DNA of 64,000 bases, from NCBI RefSeq assembly GCF_900096905.1, contig NZ_FMYI01000002.1:408071-472070 (forward strand). The letters are read 5' to 3'. The notes under the pieces are model-generated. The model searched no databases. It worked only from the letters and a program-made list of their open reading frames with translations, and was not told where the DNA came from. This DNA is from Pelagirhabdus alkalitolerans (GTDB lineage Bacteria > Bacillota > Bacilli > Bacillales > Amphibacillaceae). Shown here piece after piece: positions 16,269 through 25,850 of this stretch. A program made the translations under genes and the position numbers. How positions within the stretch are numbered: the stretch's first letter is position 1; every line of letters starts with the position of its first letter.

Positions 16269-17606
16269 TTATAAGCCCCAAATAGGCTCTACATCGTGTA
16301 ATATTTCTGCCATTACTTCTCTACCTGTATTCGCGTCGATGAAAATTCGGTAAGTATCTGTCTCATTCGTACAGAATAAAGCGTAGCTTAACACTTCCTC
16401 ACCATCTCTTTCATCTATGATCGCCAGGTGATGATCTTCAACAGTTAAGTGATGATTAATAGCGTTTTCAGCTTCTTGTAACGTCAATTCAGGTTCTTCG
16501 ACATCTCTCTTTTGATGATTTCTATAATAATCAGTCGCATTAAAACCAACAATTGCTCCATCATCTAACGCAACCTTTATCATTACTTTATCTGGGTAAA
16601 CATAAACATCGTCTTCCAAACCGACAAATTCGAATACACCAATTTGATCATATTGTGCTGCTTGTAATAATGTCATACTGTTTAAGTCTTGTTGATTCAA
16701 AAAGGATTCCGCTTCATTCTGTGCTTCATTTAAACCAAGTTCAGCATGAGAAACGTCTCGATTCATCATATAGTTTAAGATATGACCACCCTGTTGAGAC
16801 ACTTCAACATATCCATGATTCTCTTGTGCTTCAAACGAACCATAATATGTTGCAAGTTGAGCACTCTCTTCTGAGGTATTTAAATCGACAAGTGCCTCTT
16901 CGTCTAACTCAAACTGATCTTTAATTTTCTCAACAGCTTCATCAGCTGATACCTGTTCACCATCAATGTGTTTAAAATGATCGTGTTGACTCGGTAAAGT
17001 GGGGGATAAGGTATGGGAATGCGCTTCTTGGAAATCCGTGGCTAAATCATTGACTGATAATAATCCATCCACTAAGGAATGTGTATCACCCGTATCACCT
17101 TGTGTTAATAGCATCTCGAGTTCAACCCATTTAAGTTCCTCGTTTAACACTTGATTTTGTGTGATTCTAACATTTTCCCTTATTTGTTCAGATGTTTGAT
17201 ATAAAGCTGTCAATTTCTCTAACTCGTCATCGGACAATGGGTTTTCGTCTAAATCCCGCATTGCTACATCATACGTGAAATCACCTACCTCTGAAAGATA
17301 GAGCTCAGTTTGATTAAAAGGTAGAACGACAAGCGGAAGTTGCGCTACATCCGACTGTGCTTGTGCTGTTAAACGCCATATTTCAATCAACTGAGGCGTC
17401 ATACGTTCAGTCGAATTTAAAGCAAGCGTTGTCCCGATCTCTTCATGTAACACATCAAGGTGATAAGTTAAATCATGAAAGGCACGTTGATAGTTGTTTT
17501 CCGCATGCACAACCATCATATCGCGCTGTTGGTTAATACGTAATCCCCAAAAAACTGAAATGAGTAAGGTTAATCCTAAAAGGGCAATGACAATCCATCT
17601 TTTCAT
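16269..17606 (-). CDS. ypeB: Spore germination protein YpeB
   Basis: Membrane-anchored partner that localises and stabilises the cortex-lytic enzyme SleB in the dormant spore. The 445 residues begin with one transmembrane anchor (about 4-22), followed by a long helical domain and C-terminal PepSY-like repeats (for example QEAENAINHHL and DANTGREVMAEIL). Length matches B. subtilis YpeB. It follows sleB by 14 bases, and GGAG precedes the ATG. Expected to be forespore-expressed with sleB. Confidence 0.93.
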   Translation of the reverse strand: MKRWIVIALLGLTLLISVFWGLRINQQRDMMVVHAENNYQRAFHDLTYHLDVLHEEIGTTLALNSTERMTPQLIEIWRLTAQAQSDVAQLPLVVLPFNQTELYLSEVGDFTYDVAMRDLDENPLSDDELEKLTALYQTSEQIRENVRITQNQVLNEELKWVELEMLLTQGDTGDTHSLVDGLLSVNDLATDFQEAHSHTLSPTLPSQHDHFKHIDGEQVSADEAVEKIKDQFELDEEALVDLNTSEESAQLATYYGSFEAQENHGYVEVSQQGGHILNYMMNRDVSHAELGLNEAQNEAESFLNQQDLNSMTLLQAAQYDQIGVFEFVGLEDDVYVYPDKVMIKVALDDGAIVGFNATDYYRNHQKRDVEEPELTLQEAENAINHHLTVEDHHLAIIDERDGEEVLSYALFCTNETDTYRIFIDANTGREVMAEILHDVEPIWGL

Positions 17607-17620
17607 ACTTTCACTCCATT

Positions 17621-18628
17621 CTATTCACAAAAGATGTGCTTACCAATTCGTTTAATTTGTGGTCTTGACCAGATCCAACTAGACGTTGCCGTATCAGGAT
17701 TAAAATAATACAAGGCTTCTCCTGATGGATCCCAACCATTTATCGCATCTAATACGGCTTCCCTTGCTGTTTCGTCTGGTTCCATATAGATTTGTCCATC
17801 TGCAACTGCCGTGAATGCTAACGGCTCAAAAATCACACTCGCAGCACTATCAGGAAATGTAGAACTTTGAATACGATTCAATATAACAGCAGCAACAGCG
17901 ACTTGACCTTCATACGGTTCACCTCTTGCTTCTCCATACACAGCTTGCGCCATCAAGTGAATATCATTGTGACTAAATCCATTTGGCACATTAGCAGACG
18001 TTGCTTCCATCGGTTCTTCTTCATCGATATTCTCTCCACCTGTGTCCTCGCCTTCTTCAGGACTCTCTGGTTGCTGCTCGGTTGGATCAGGCTGATTGAC
18101 ATTATCCCCAGTCTCTTCAGTGACATCTGGTTCTTGCGGTGTTTGTTGTGGTTGAGAGGTATCATCACCTGTTTGTTCAGGTTGAGTTGGCTCTTGTTCG
18201 GGAGAGTGCTTTTCTTTCTGGTTCTGCTCTTTAGGTTGAGGTTCACTCGTACCTGGTGCAGGTTGAGATCCATAGTGAGTAAACCGTCTACCTTGTTTAA
18301 GTTGTTCTCGAACTTCTTCTTTATGATATTGACTAGCTTTAATCAGCATATCTTTAACTTGATCTCCTGCTAATCCATCAACCTCCATACCAAATTCATA
18401 CTGGAAGTTTCTTAAAGCCCAATACGTACCCCAGCCAAACACACCATCAATTTGACTATTATAAAAACCGAGGTATTGCAACCTAGCTTGTAATTCAATT
18501 ACATCTTCACCGACTGCACCATGTTGAATCACTTGTGGGCTAAATGCATCTACAGAGTCTACATATGATATATGAATCACCATCGCACTTGTTAAAATTA
18601 AACAAGCTTTTATCAATCGCTTTAACAT
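17621..18628 (-). CDS. sleB: Spore cortex-lytic enzyme SleB
   Basis: Lytic transglycosylase that degrades cortex peptidoglycan at germination. The order is signal peptide (1-28), PG_binding_1 repeat (about 33-90, with GEDVIELQARLQYLGFY), a linker of roughly 100 residues very rich in Pro, Gln, Glu and Thr, and the hydrolase_2 domain (about 220-335) with the catalytic glutamate in VYGEARGEP and the AAVILNRIQ motif. At 335 residues it is longer than B. subtilis SleB (about 305); the excess is in the linker. AAGGAGG precedes the ATG. Confidence 0.95.
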   Translation of the reverse strand: MLKRLIKACLILTSAMVIHISYVDSVDAFSPQVIQHGAVGEDVIELQARLQYLGFYNSQIDGVFGWGTYWALRNFQYEFGMEVDGLAGDQVKDMLIKASQYHKEEVREQLKQGRRFTHYGSQPAPGTSEPQPKEQNQKEKHSPEQEPTQPEQTGDDTSQPQQTPQEPDVTEETGDNVNQPDPTEQQPESPEEGEDTGGENIDEEEPMEATSANVPNGFSHNDIHLMAQAVYGEARGEPYEGQVAVAAVILNRIQSSTFPDSAASVIFEPLAFTAVADGQIYMEPDETAREAVLDAINGWDPSGEALYYFNPDTATSSWIWSRPQIKRIGKHIFCE

Positions 18629-18811
18629 GACATGGCCTCCTTTTTAGAAACAAACGAATCATTACTAAGTAGTGTTGGAAGTTGATGAAAAATTATACAC
18701 TATTCAGGCGATTTATCTTAGGCGTCTTTGTTTCATAAATAAATGTGATATCATATAATAAGCAAAAGGAGTTCATTCGACGTAGTTAATGGATATGAGG
18801 AGGTAATAAGT

Positions 18812-19387
18812 GTGAAATTAGAGAGATTAACGCCAAGTCAATTTAAAATATTTTTAACATTTGATGACCTCCAAGAAAGAGGATTATCACAAGAAAAGTT
18901 ATGGGATGATTTACCTCTTCTTCAAGCTTTGTTTCACGATATGATGTTTGAGGCAAGTGAAGCATTAAACTTTGAACTTGTAGGGTTATTGTCAATTAAG
19001 GTTTACCTACTTCAAGCACAAGGGATGTTACTGTATGTAACACAAGAAGAGAGTGATGAGAGGGATGATTATGTTGAAATGCAAGTGACATTAGATGAAA
19101 GCAATGAATTACTCTTTGAATTTGCAGATTTTGAAGATATGATCCAGTTAGCCAGAACAACCGAACCTTTGAACCTAAACAAAGGGAAAGTTTATTATTA
19201 TAAAGACCATTACTATTTATATTTTAAAGAACAGACACTTGACACTTATGGACTTGATAATATGATCGCCATTTTATCTGAATTTAGTTCAGCAAGTTTA
19301 ATTCCATTGGCGATGATTGAAGAATATGGAAAAGTTGTCCTTGAAAAAGATGCTTTGCAATCGATCAGGTATCATTTTAAACATTAA
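18812..19387 (+). CDS. mecB: MecA-family adaptor protein (MecB/YpbH)
   Basis: Adaptor that delivers substrates to the ClpCP protease. The 191 residues keep the family start KLERLTPSQFKIFLTFDDL and the C-terminal ClpC-binding half. It lies next to sleB and ansA, the ypbH position in B. subtilis, and so is the YpbH paralogue rather than MecA. The GTG start follows GAGGAGGT. Single gene on the plus strand, divergent from sleB and convergent with ansA. Confidence 0.88.
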   Translation: MKLERLTPSQFKIFLTFDDLQERGLSQEKLWDDLPLLQALFHDMMFEASEALNFELVGLLSIKVYLLQAQGMLLYVTQEESDERDDYVEMQVTLDESNELLFEFADFEDMIQLARTTEPLNLNKGKVYYYKDHYYLYFKEQTLDTYGLDNMIAILSEFSSASLIPLAMIEEYGKVVLEKDALQSIRYHFKH

Positions 19388-19403
19388 ACTATTTTCTAAT
19401 GCT

Positions 19404-19437
19404 AAAACCAGACGTTGTTAAAACGCCTGGTTTTTTT
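19404..19437. terminator. Bidirectional terminator between mecB and ansA
   Basis: 13-bp stem with one mismatch (AAAACCAGACGTT against AACGCCTGGTTTT), seven T residues on the plus strand. It lies 16 bases past mecB and overlaps the ansA stop codon; on the minus strand the mismatch becomes a G-U pair. Confidence 0.85.
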
Positions 19438-20407
19438 AAGGACATAGCTTTTGTTTTAGAGCTGTGCGGTCACATCCAGAAGCCAAAAGCGCAAGGAGTC
19501 GAATGCGAGCTTTTGGGCCTGATAGTCGTTTTTCAAAAAAGACCCCTTTATCCTTTAGTTGTTTACCTCCACCTACGTAGGCATAAGTTGGCTGCACATT
19601 ACCTTTAAAACTTCTAGATACAATCACAACAGGTATATCACGCTCAATTAACTGATCAATTTGATCGGCTAGCGCAATCGGAACATTTCCTTGACCAAAC
19701 GCTTCAATAACCAAACCATCTATTTCTGCAGCCATAACAGCCGATATAAATGATGGCTCCATTCCTGCATATACTTTTAATAAAGGCACTACTTTTGATA
19801 CGTGATCAAACGATATATGTTCAAAAGTTAGTCGTGTTTGATAATAATAAATGTCCTCTTTAGTGATCATTCCAATCGGGCCAAATTGCGGACTTTGAAA
19901 CGTTGCTACGTTGCTAGTCGAGGTCTTGGTTACTACTGGAGCCGTATGAATGTCGTCATTCATCACGACGAGAACCCCTTTATGTTTAGAATCAGGATCA
20001 GAGGCGACGCGGATTGAACTAATCAAGTTATATAAACCATCAGAACCAATTTCATTACTCGAGCGCATCGCACCGGTTAACACAACAGGTATGTCATTAT
20101 TTAAATAGAGATCAAGAAAATAAGCCGTCTCTTCTAGCGTATCCGTTCCATGCGTAATGACAACACCGTCATATAATCCCGCTTCAACTAACTCCTGGAT
20201 CGTTTGACCAATACGCAACATCTCTTTCGGTGTCATTTGAGGAGATGGTAAATCGAGCAAGTAGTGTTCACTAATCGAAGCAAATGTTTGTAAGTGATTT
20301 AAATGTTGCGTTAACGGGTGTTTATCCTTCGTCATAATCGTGCCTTCTTCAGCATGGTCTTCCATCGCAATGGTACCGCCTGTGTGGATAATCATTATTT
20401 TTTTCAT
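19436..20407 (-). CDS. ansA: L-asparaginase, type I
   Basis: Hydrolyses L-asparagine to aspartate and ammonia in the cytoplasm; no signal peptide. The 323 residues have both catalytic threonine motifs: IHTGGTIAM at the N-terminus and THGTDTLEETAYF near residue 80. YDGVVITHGT and GTFQSP-like segments are as in the cytoplasmic bacterial type. AGGAGGG precedes the ATG. Located beside the ypb block, as ansA-type genes are in related Bacillaceae. Confidence 0.93.
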   Translation of the reverse strand: MKKIMIIHTGGTIAMEDHAEEGTIMTKDKHPLTQHLNHLQTFASISEHYLLDLPSPQMTPKEMLRIGQTIQELVEAGLYDGVVITHGTDTLEETAYFLDLYLNNDIPVVLTGAMRSSNEIGSDGLYNLISSIRVASDPDSKHKGVLVVMNDDIHTAPVVTKTSTSNVATFQSPQFGPIGMITKEDIYYYQTRLTFEHISFDHVSKVVPLLKVYAGMEPSFISAVMAAEIDGLVIEAFGQGNVPIALADQIDQLIERDIPVVIVSRSFKGNVQPTYAYVGGGKQLKDKGVFFEKRLSGPKARIRLLALLASGCDRTALKQKLCP

Positions 20408-20470
20408 TGCTAAATCCCTCCTAAAAAGCGTTAGCTTCGTTATATTAACAAAAGCTAACGCGTAATATCT

Positions 20471-21067
20471 TTAGTTTAATTCAATTGTGTTGGGCAAAAA
20501 CAGACGCGTTCGATTCTCAAATGGTTGATCGATCGAATGCGTAATATCATTAATTTCCTTTATTAGCGGCAAACTGTTATGTGTTTGATAAAAAGCATCG
20601 ACAACTTGCTCTAACGTTTCATCGTTCTGTGTAAAGTAATAATGCCCTTTTATAGTTCGAGTACGATCTTCACTAGATAAACTAAATGTTCGCTCTACCT
20701 CTTCACTCAATCCATTTTGATTAGACACGACTTGAACACGATCTATTGTTTGGTCAGCTCGCAACTCATTCATCGTATCAGAATTATAAAACAAATCGCC
20801 CCAATAATGATACGACAACAATATCGCAACAATAATAAAGAAAATAACAACGACAAAGCGAATTAAAGCATAACTAAACTTCCATCTTACCTTTTGTTCT
20901 TTCTCATCATGAACTTCACTTCGAGGTGGTAAATTTAACAGATCCATTGAATCATCAACATCATTTCTATGTTCATCTTCAGTATTCGATTGAGTCTCTG
21001 AATGTGATTGGATTGATTCCATTTGTTCTCTTAATGTATGAGCTTGATCATCTTGTGGTTGATACAT
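20471..21067 (-). CDS. YpbE-like single-pass protein with C-terminal LysM-like domain
   Basis: A 198-residue protein with an acidic, Gln/Ser-rich cytoplasmic N-terminus (1-65), one transmembrane segment (about 70-90) and an external domain whose last 50 residues resemble a LysM repeat (HYYFTQNDETLEQVVDAFY through RLFLPN). Its place after ypbD and recQ matches B. subtilis ypbE, a LysM protein of about 240 residues. The ATG has GGAGGAAC upstream and overlaps the end of ypbD by 20 bases. Function unknown; cell-wall binding is inferred. Confidence 0.65.
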   Translation of the reverse strand: MYQPQDDQAHTLREQMESIQSHSETQSNTEDEHRNDVDDSMDLLNLPPRSEVHDEKEQKVRWKFSYALIRFVVVIFFIIVAILLSYHYWGDLFYNSDTMNELRADQTIDRVQVVSNQNGLSEEVERTFSLSSEDRTRTIKGHYYFTQNDETLEQVVDAFYQTHNSLPLIKEINDITHSIDQPFENRTRLFLPNTIELN

Positions 21068-21638
21068 AATAGGTTCCTCCAGATTGATGTCGCCAATATA
21101 AACCTAACGTTAAGTCGACAATAAAATGTAATGTTATCACAACTAACAAATTATTCGTTATATCCATAATAACACCTAACGATATACTAACGATCAACAA
21201 ATTAATAACTAAAAATGGTTTTTTTAAATAGCGCACATGAATAAGTGCAAAAATAATGGCCGTCAATTCAAAACCTAAATGGTGTTGCATCACACCTCTG
21301 AACAACCATTCTTCACTTATTGCTATTATACCACTTAACCCTATAATTTCTAACCGATTTATTTGAGAAAAAATCAATTGATTCACGCCACCGTCATCCC
21401 ACCAGTGTTTCGGGAAATAACGATAACTTATAAAATCAATGGATACAATGAGAAGTGCTGGTATAACACCATAAATAAACATGTTTATTATATCTACTTC
21501 TATTACATTCACAAGCGAAAAATCTCGAGATAAAAGTGTCCATGGCAGTGAAATGGCAATCAGCATAAGTTGCGTAAGATAAACAGCTTTTCTAATTTCT
21601 TTAGGTGTGAGCCCCTTTAGTGATTCGATGTGATTCAT
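21048..21638 (-). CDS. CPBP-family intramembrane protease-like protein YpbD
   Basis: Polytopic membrane protein of 196 residues with about six hydrophobic segments. The CPBP (Abi) signature EEWLFRGVMQHHLG contains the E-E-x-x-x-R motif; later helices supply FALIHV and the HFIVDLTLG histidine, completing the expected active-site set. Found downstream of recQ as B. subtilis ypbD. A CAAX-like or other intramembrane protease role is known for some family members; the substrate here is unknown. Confidence 0.8.
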   Translation of the reverse strand: MNHIESLKGLTPKEIRKAVYLTQLMLIAISLPWTLLSRDFSLVNVIEVDIINMFIYGVIPALLIVSIDFISYRYFPKHWWDDGGVNQLIFSQINRLEIIGLSGIIAISEEWLFRGVMQHHLGFELTAIIFALIHVRYLKKPFLVINLLIVSISLGVIMDITNNLLVVITLHFIVDLTLGLYWRHQSGGTYYVSTTR

Positions 21639-21652
21639 TCTTTATTACACCT

Positions 21653-23164
21653 CTATATATGTGGTTGCATAATCTGCATTAAATGGTCTTCCCAATCAGA
21701 TGATACACTTTTTCTTCGTTCATCAGATGTCCATACATAAAAATTCTTATCACAACGATCACAACATTGGAATAAAGGCTGTTTAATCGTTGTTTGAAAT
21801 TTTTGATACAAATGATTTCGCAAGCAACCTTTCCTATGCACCCAATTAAATAATTCATTAATTTTACCCTCTTTATATTGATAACGATCTTTTACTTTTG
21901 TTATGAGTTCCTGTTCAATCAATGGGGTTAAATTTGTTGGTTTTAGCACCATATCTGTTGATATGACACTTTTTTCTTTTAAAAAATTAATAACGAAACG
22001 ATACTGTACTTCTGTTAAGTCAAACAACACTTCAAACACATCTTGTAAGACTTGTTCTTCATTATCTTTTTGTGCTTTGATAAACGTTAAAATCTGCTCT
22101 AGCATATCGATTGAGGGCAATTCACTATCAATTAACCGTTTAGGTATATGATAGTCTGTTGGTGAGACAAGCGTGATACTCACACTTTCTAATTGATCAC
22201 GTCCAGCTCTACCTATTTCTTGAATGAAAGATTCGATCTGTGTCGGTAAATGATAATGAATCACAACACGTACATCCGGTTTGTCAATGCCCATTCCAAA
22301 AGCGCTGGTACAACAAATCACATCTAATTGATGGTGCATGAATTGTTGTTGGATTAATAATCGGTCTTCATGATCTAATCCTCCGTGATAATACGCGATG
22401 TTTAAATGATCACTACTATCCCTTAATAAGCGTGCCACACGCTCAGCCTCTTTTCGACTAGAAAAATAGATCATAGCTGGTGAGCGAAATTCCTCAAACA
22501 ATGTTAAAAGCTCTTGATCCTTTTCGTGTGTGTTCTCAACATGTTTAATTGTCAGTGCTATATTCTCACGATCTATCGGATACAAATGTTTTTGGAAAGA
22601 TAAAGGATGAAAATGACGAATGATATCCGATTGCACATCTTCAGTTGCTGTAGCTGTTAATGCTAGAATGGTCGGTTCATTTAAGGCTTTATGCACTTCA
22701 TTTAACTTCAAGTAATCAGGACGAAATTCATGTCCCCATTGTGACATACAATGTGCTTCATCAATCACAAAAAGCGAAACATTTAATTGTTTAAACCGAT
22801 TCATGATCTCATCCGATTGAAGAAGTTCAGGTGAGATGTATATGAGTTGATACACGTTGAGGTTTAATAAAATATCACGTCGTTCAGCTCTTGAGTTGAA
22901 GCTATTTAGCGCAACACTTCTTTTAATACCTTTACTAATTAGTCGCTTCACTTGATCTTCCATTAGTGAAATAAGTGGTGTGACAACGATAACTGTTCCC
23001 TCTAGTACAAAAGATGGTAACTGATAACAAATTGATTTCCCGGCTCCTGTAGGAAGTGTTGCAAGAACGTGTTTACCTGCTATCACATCTTCTATAATGT
23101 CACGTTGTCCCTCTCTAAAGGATGAATATTGAAATTTATTTTGTAATAGTTGATCAATCGTCAA
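21653..23164 (-). CDS. recQ: RecQ-type ATP-dependent DNA helicase (RecS-like)
   Basis: 3'-5' DNA helicase for recombinational repair. The 503 residues include TGAGKS (Walker A), DEAHCMSQWGHEFRPDY (DEAH and aromatic-rich loop), the second RecA lobe with FGMGIDKPDVR and QEIGRAGRD, and a C-terminal zinc-binding cluster GCLRNHLYQKF through CCDRCDKNF. The short C-terminus without HRDC matches the RecS paralogue beside ypbB and fer in B. subtilis. The TTG start is preceded by AGGAGG and sits 1 base after the ypbB stop. Confidence 0.92.
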   Translation of the reverse strand: MTIDQLLQNKFQYSSFREGQRDIIEDVIAGKHVLATLPTGAGKSICYQLPSFVLEGTVIVVTPLISLMEDQVKRLISKGIKRSVALNSFNSRAERRDILLNLNVYQLIYISPELLQSDEIMNRFKQLNVSLFVIDEAHCMSQWGHEFRPDYLKLNEVHKALNEPTILALTATATEDVQSDIIRHFHPLSFQKHLYPIDRENIALTIKHVENTHEKDQELLTLFEEFRSPAMIYFSSRKEAERVARLLRDSSDHLNIAYYHGGLDHEDRLLIQQQFMHHQLDVICCTSAFGMGIDKPDVRVVIHYHLPTQIESFIQEIGRAGRDQLESVSITLVSPTDYHIPKRLIDSELPSIDMLEQILTFIKAQKDNEEQVLQDVFEVLFDLTEVQYRFVINFLKEKSVISTDMVLKPTNLTPLIEQELITKVKDRYQYKEGKINELFNWVHRKGCLRNHLYQKFQTTIKQPLFQCCDRCDKNFYVWTSDERRKSVSSDWEDHLMQIMQPHI

Positions 23165-24232
23165 TTAATTACCTCCTACCTTTAATTCAAGATGCCCTTT
23201 ATAGGCCAATACAAGGCGAATTTGAAAGTATGAATAATCATCATCTAAAGCTTGCTTAATGACGGATAACTTGGACTCATTTAACTGATTAACTATCGCT
23301 AGAATATGCTTAAATGAAGGTTCTGTCATATAATCATGTATGTTAAAACGATCATCAGATACTGCCATTTCGACTATATGATCTTCAATGGTTGAGCGCT
23401 TCAATCGTCTTATCTTACATATAGCATCAATTGTATGACCTCGATCAATAAAACGCTTAGTTTTCTTTGCTGACTCTGTCATAAATGACTCAGATCCTAA
23501 AGTTTTTGATTCACTAATTAATAGAGGCATTAGGTACTCAAGTGAGTTGTCTTTAATATACCGCATCCATTTATGCATTAAAATAACCAAGATAAGCTGA
23601 ATATCCAATTCATTTAGTTGATGACTAGATGCAAGTTGTTGTATTGAATCCCCAATCTTTTGGTATCCAGTTAAACGTTTAACAAATATAAACGCCCATT
23701 CTTCAGGAATTGTTTTTAAAAATGTATGTAAATGAGTGTATGTTTTTTCTAACCACTGATTCGGTGTGTCATTTATGGACTTATAATAGTTTTTAACCCA
23801 TTGTTTGACTGCGTAATCATCTGTCACCGGTATAAACTGATGATTGCTCATAACAACATTACTGTATGATTGAATCAACAAGTTTAATCGCTTAAAAAAT
23901 GAACGCGACACATGAACGTAAGTCATACCATCTAAATCGTTTAAATACTCAGCATCTACATCCATCAACGTCGCTTTACCGGTTATCGTCACTTGCGCGT
24001 ATTGAGTTGAGCTGAGTTCAATCCATTTTGAACTGACCAATTGTTGAATCTGCTCTTCAAAACTTTCCCGTTTTAAATCTGGTAAAATTGCATAATAGGA
24101 TTGCAATCGATAAAGATGTGCATCTTGAATGGTTTGCGCCGAACGCTTGCCTGTTAGTATATGATATAACGAAGCGACCGTTCTTTTTTGTTGTAAAGAT
24201 TGAATTGCATCTAATAATAGATGATTAAACAT
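23165..24232 (-). CDS. YpbB-like helix-turn-helix protein
   Basis: A 355-residue, mostly helical cytoplasmic protein with a C-terminal helix-turn-helix of the RecQ-associated type (around HTIDAICKIRRLKRSTIEDHI). It is always found next to recQ in Bacillus, and the genes are coupled here. A DNA-repair or DNA-binding role is inferred from that linkage only. It diverges from fer, with which it shares a 128-base promoter region. Confidence 0.75.
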   Translation of the reverse strand: MFNHLLLDAIQSLQQKRTVASLYHILTGKRSAQTIQDAHLYRLQSYYAILPDLKRESFEEQIQQLVSSKWIELSSTQYAQVTITGKATLMDVDAEYLNDLDGMTYVHVSRSFFKRLNLLIQSYSNVVMSNHQFIPVTDDYAVKQWVKNYYKSINDTPNQWLEKTYTHLHTFLKTIPEEWAFIFVKRLTGYQKIGDSIQQLASSHQLNELDIQLILVILMHKWMRYIKDNSLEYLMPLLISESKTLGSESFMTESAKKTKRFIDRGHTIDAICKIRRLKRSTIEDHIVEMAVSDDRFNIHDYMTEPSFKHILAIVNQLNESKLSVIKQALDDDYSYFQIRLVLAYKGHLELKVGGN

Positions 24233-24297
24233 AGACTACACCCATTCTTTTTCTAACTTTTCTTAATCTTATCAATTTAAACTTCATAATGCTATGA

Positions 24298-24326
24298 TTG
24301 ATTATATCATTGATTCGCTTTACAAT
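24298..24326 (+). promoter_or_regulatory. Sigma-A promoter of fer
   Basis: TTGATT-N17-TACAAT on the plus strand, 35 bases before the fer start; the -10 is five of six with ideal spacing. Confidence 0.65.
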
Positions 24327-24360
24327 GGTTATAGGTTTTGAAAAGGAGTGTTGGTTAGAA

Positions 24361-24591
24361 ATGAGTTATTACACTTGTGTCGACCAGGAATTATGTATTG
24401 CTTGTGGCTCTTGTGGTGCATTAGCGCCTGATTTATTTGATTATGACGATGAGGGCATCGCTTACGCCTTATTAGACGATAACCAAAATCGGATCAAGAT
24501 CCCAAATGTTTTAGAAGATGATTTACTCGATGCATACGACAGTTGTCCAACTGACGCGATAAAATTAACAAAGGCTAACACGACGGAATGA
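24361..24591 (+). CDS. fer: 4Fe-4S ferredoxin
   Basis: Small electron carrier of 76 residues with a single [4Fe-4S] cluster ligated by CIACGSC and the distal CPTDAI cysteine, plus the DLFDYDDEGIA segment typical of Bacillus Fer. The family N-terminus M-x-Y-Y-T fixes the start at 24361, although AAGGAG lies 12 bases upstream, a long spacing. Single-gene unit with its own promoter and terminator, divergent from ypbB as in B. subtilis. Confidence 0.95.
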   Translation: MSYYTCVDQELCIACGSCGALAPDLFDYDDEGIAYALLDDNQNRIKIPNVLEDDLLDAYDSCPTDAIKLTKANTTE

Positions 24592-24610
24592 TCATCGTGC
24601 TAGCCTTTTT
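24570..24610 (+). terminator. Intrinsic terminator of fer
   Basis: Imperfect stem of about 13 bp (AAAGGCTAACACGA against TCGTGCTAGCCTTT), five T residues, overlapping the fer stop codon. It also separates the convergent rsiX. Confidence 0.8.
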
Positions 24611-24632
24611 ATATGTTATATAGGAATCCTTA

Positions 24633-25850
24633 CTAGTGTAGAACAATTGGATTAACCCCGTCTGGCACATCGATCGCCTCACCTAAATAAAAGTGTCCAA
24701 TTCGTTCTTCAATACCTTCAATCGACAATTCAACTTCATCGTAATCAAAACTTTTAGCAGTCATTAAAATAGCTTCAATCATATCCTTAGTTAACGAATT
24801 ATCACCAAAATCTGAATGCTCGCTAAAATCAATTTCTAATCGTGACTCATTTGACGGATCTAAAGAAAACTCAACATCACTTGGAATGACTGCTTCAACA
24901 AAATCTGATCTAGATTCTTGCATCGCAACCAGCGCTTCATCAATTGTGAAAAATTCATCCCCGTCACTTCCTTCTGCTATAGGAAGCAGTAAACGTTTGC
25001 TATCCTCATATTGATAAATTTGAAAGGCCAATCGTTCGACGGATTCAATTGATAGAGAATCGACTTCACCAATCGGTCCTAAGCTAGCATCTTCTCCTTC
25101 TGTTGTTCGCACTTCTAACTCATTGGCTGAAAAGTTAGAAAACATAAAGTTAATAGCTTCTTGAAACAAGTATGCTTGCGTCGAGCTTGATGGAAAATCA
25201 TACGACGAATCCACAGTTAAGCGAATCACCTCATTTGACTCATCAAATTCAAATTCAAATCCTTCATCAAATGGAAATAATTCCACACCGTATTCGACTT
25301 CATCTATAAATGTTGAGATTCGATTATAATAGTCCTCTGGGTTATATGTTGATGATGTAGACACAAGAGAAATAGGGATAACATATTGCCCTTGTTTATC
25401 ATAAACAGCTATTTGAAAAATTGGGAAAGATGAATCCTCCTGGTAGTAAATAAACTCTGATTCACTTGCTTCCTCAGCAGTCTCCTCTTCAACTTCGACT
25501 TCTTCTCGATTCATGGTTGTATCTTCGTTTTCAACTTCTACTTCGTTTTCAATTTCATCTTCATTTTCGCCTTCATCTACAGACTGAACAGCAAACGGAT
25601 CAGTCTCCTCAGCTGCTTGGTCGTCTGCAATATCAGTCATCTGTAAAATAATGAATGACAGTAACAATACAGCCGCAGTTGCTATAGATGGAATGACCCA
25701 ATGAACTTTTTTCCTTTTGGGTGGTGAATACTCTTCATTCAGCTCATCCATCACTTGATTATAAACAGTTTCTTTCGATCGGTGGTCTTTTACATTTGGC
25801 AGATCTTTTAGATGCTTTGTGATCTCAGTATCATTTTTATGATCGTTCAT
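24633..25850 (-). CDS. rsiX: Anti-sigma factor RsiX-like
   Basis: Membrane anti-sigma factor predicted to hold SigX inactive. The 405 residues have a cytoplasmic N-terminal domain (1-48), one transmembrane helix (about 49-66), a strongly acidic spacer (about 70-135, mostly Glu, Asp and Val) and a large extracellular domain. It overlaps sigX by four bases (ATGA) and the pair follows resDE, as in B. subtilis, where RsiX has about 370 residues. The acidic spacer resembles salt-adapted surface proteins. No protease site is apparent. Confidence 0.82.
   Translation of the reverse strand: MNDHKNDTEITKHLKDLPNVKDHRSKETVYNQVMDELNEEYSPPKRKKVHWVIPSIATAAVLLLSFIILQMTDIADDQAAEETDPFAVQSVDEGENEDEIENEVEVENEDTTMNREEVEVEEETAEEASESEFIYYQEDSSFPIFQIAVYDKQGQYVIPISLVSTSSTYNPEDYYNRISTFIDEVEYGVELFPFDEGFEFEFDESNEVIRLTVDSSYDFPSSSTQAYLFQEAINFMFSNFSANELEVRTTEGEDASLGPIGEVDSLSIESVERLAFQIYQYEDSKRLLLPIAEGSDGDEFFTIDEALVAMQESRSDFVEAVIPSDVEFSLDPSNESRLEIDFSEHSDFGDNSLTKDMIEAILMTAKSFDYDEVELSIEGIEERIGHFYLGEAIDVPDGVNPIVLH

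Noticed and set aside
17867..18373. Long open frame antisense to sleB, and a second frame on the coding strand at 17953-18273
   Set aside because: Both arise from the low-complexity linker of sleB; no ribosome site, unnatural composition, and they overlap a well-supported gene.
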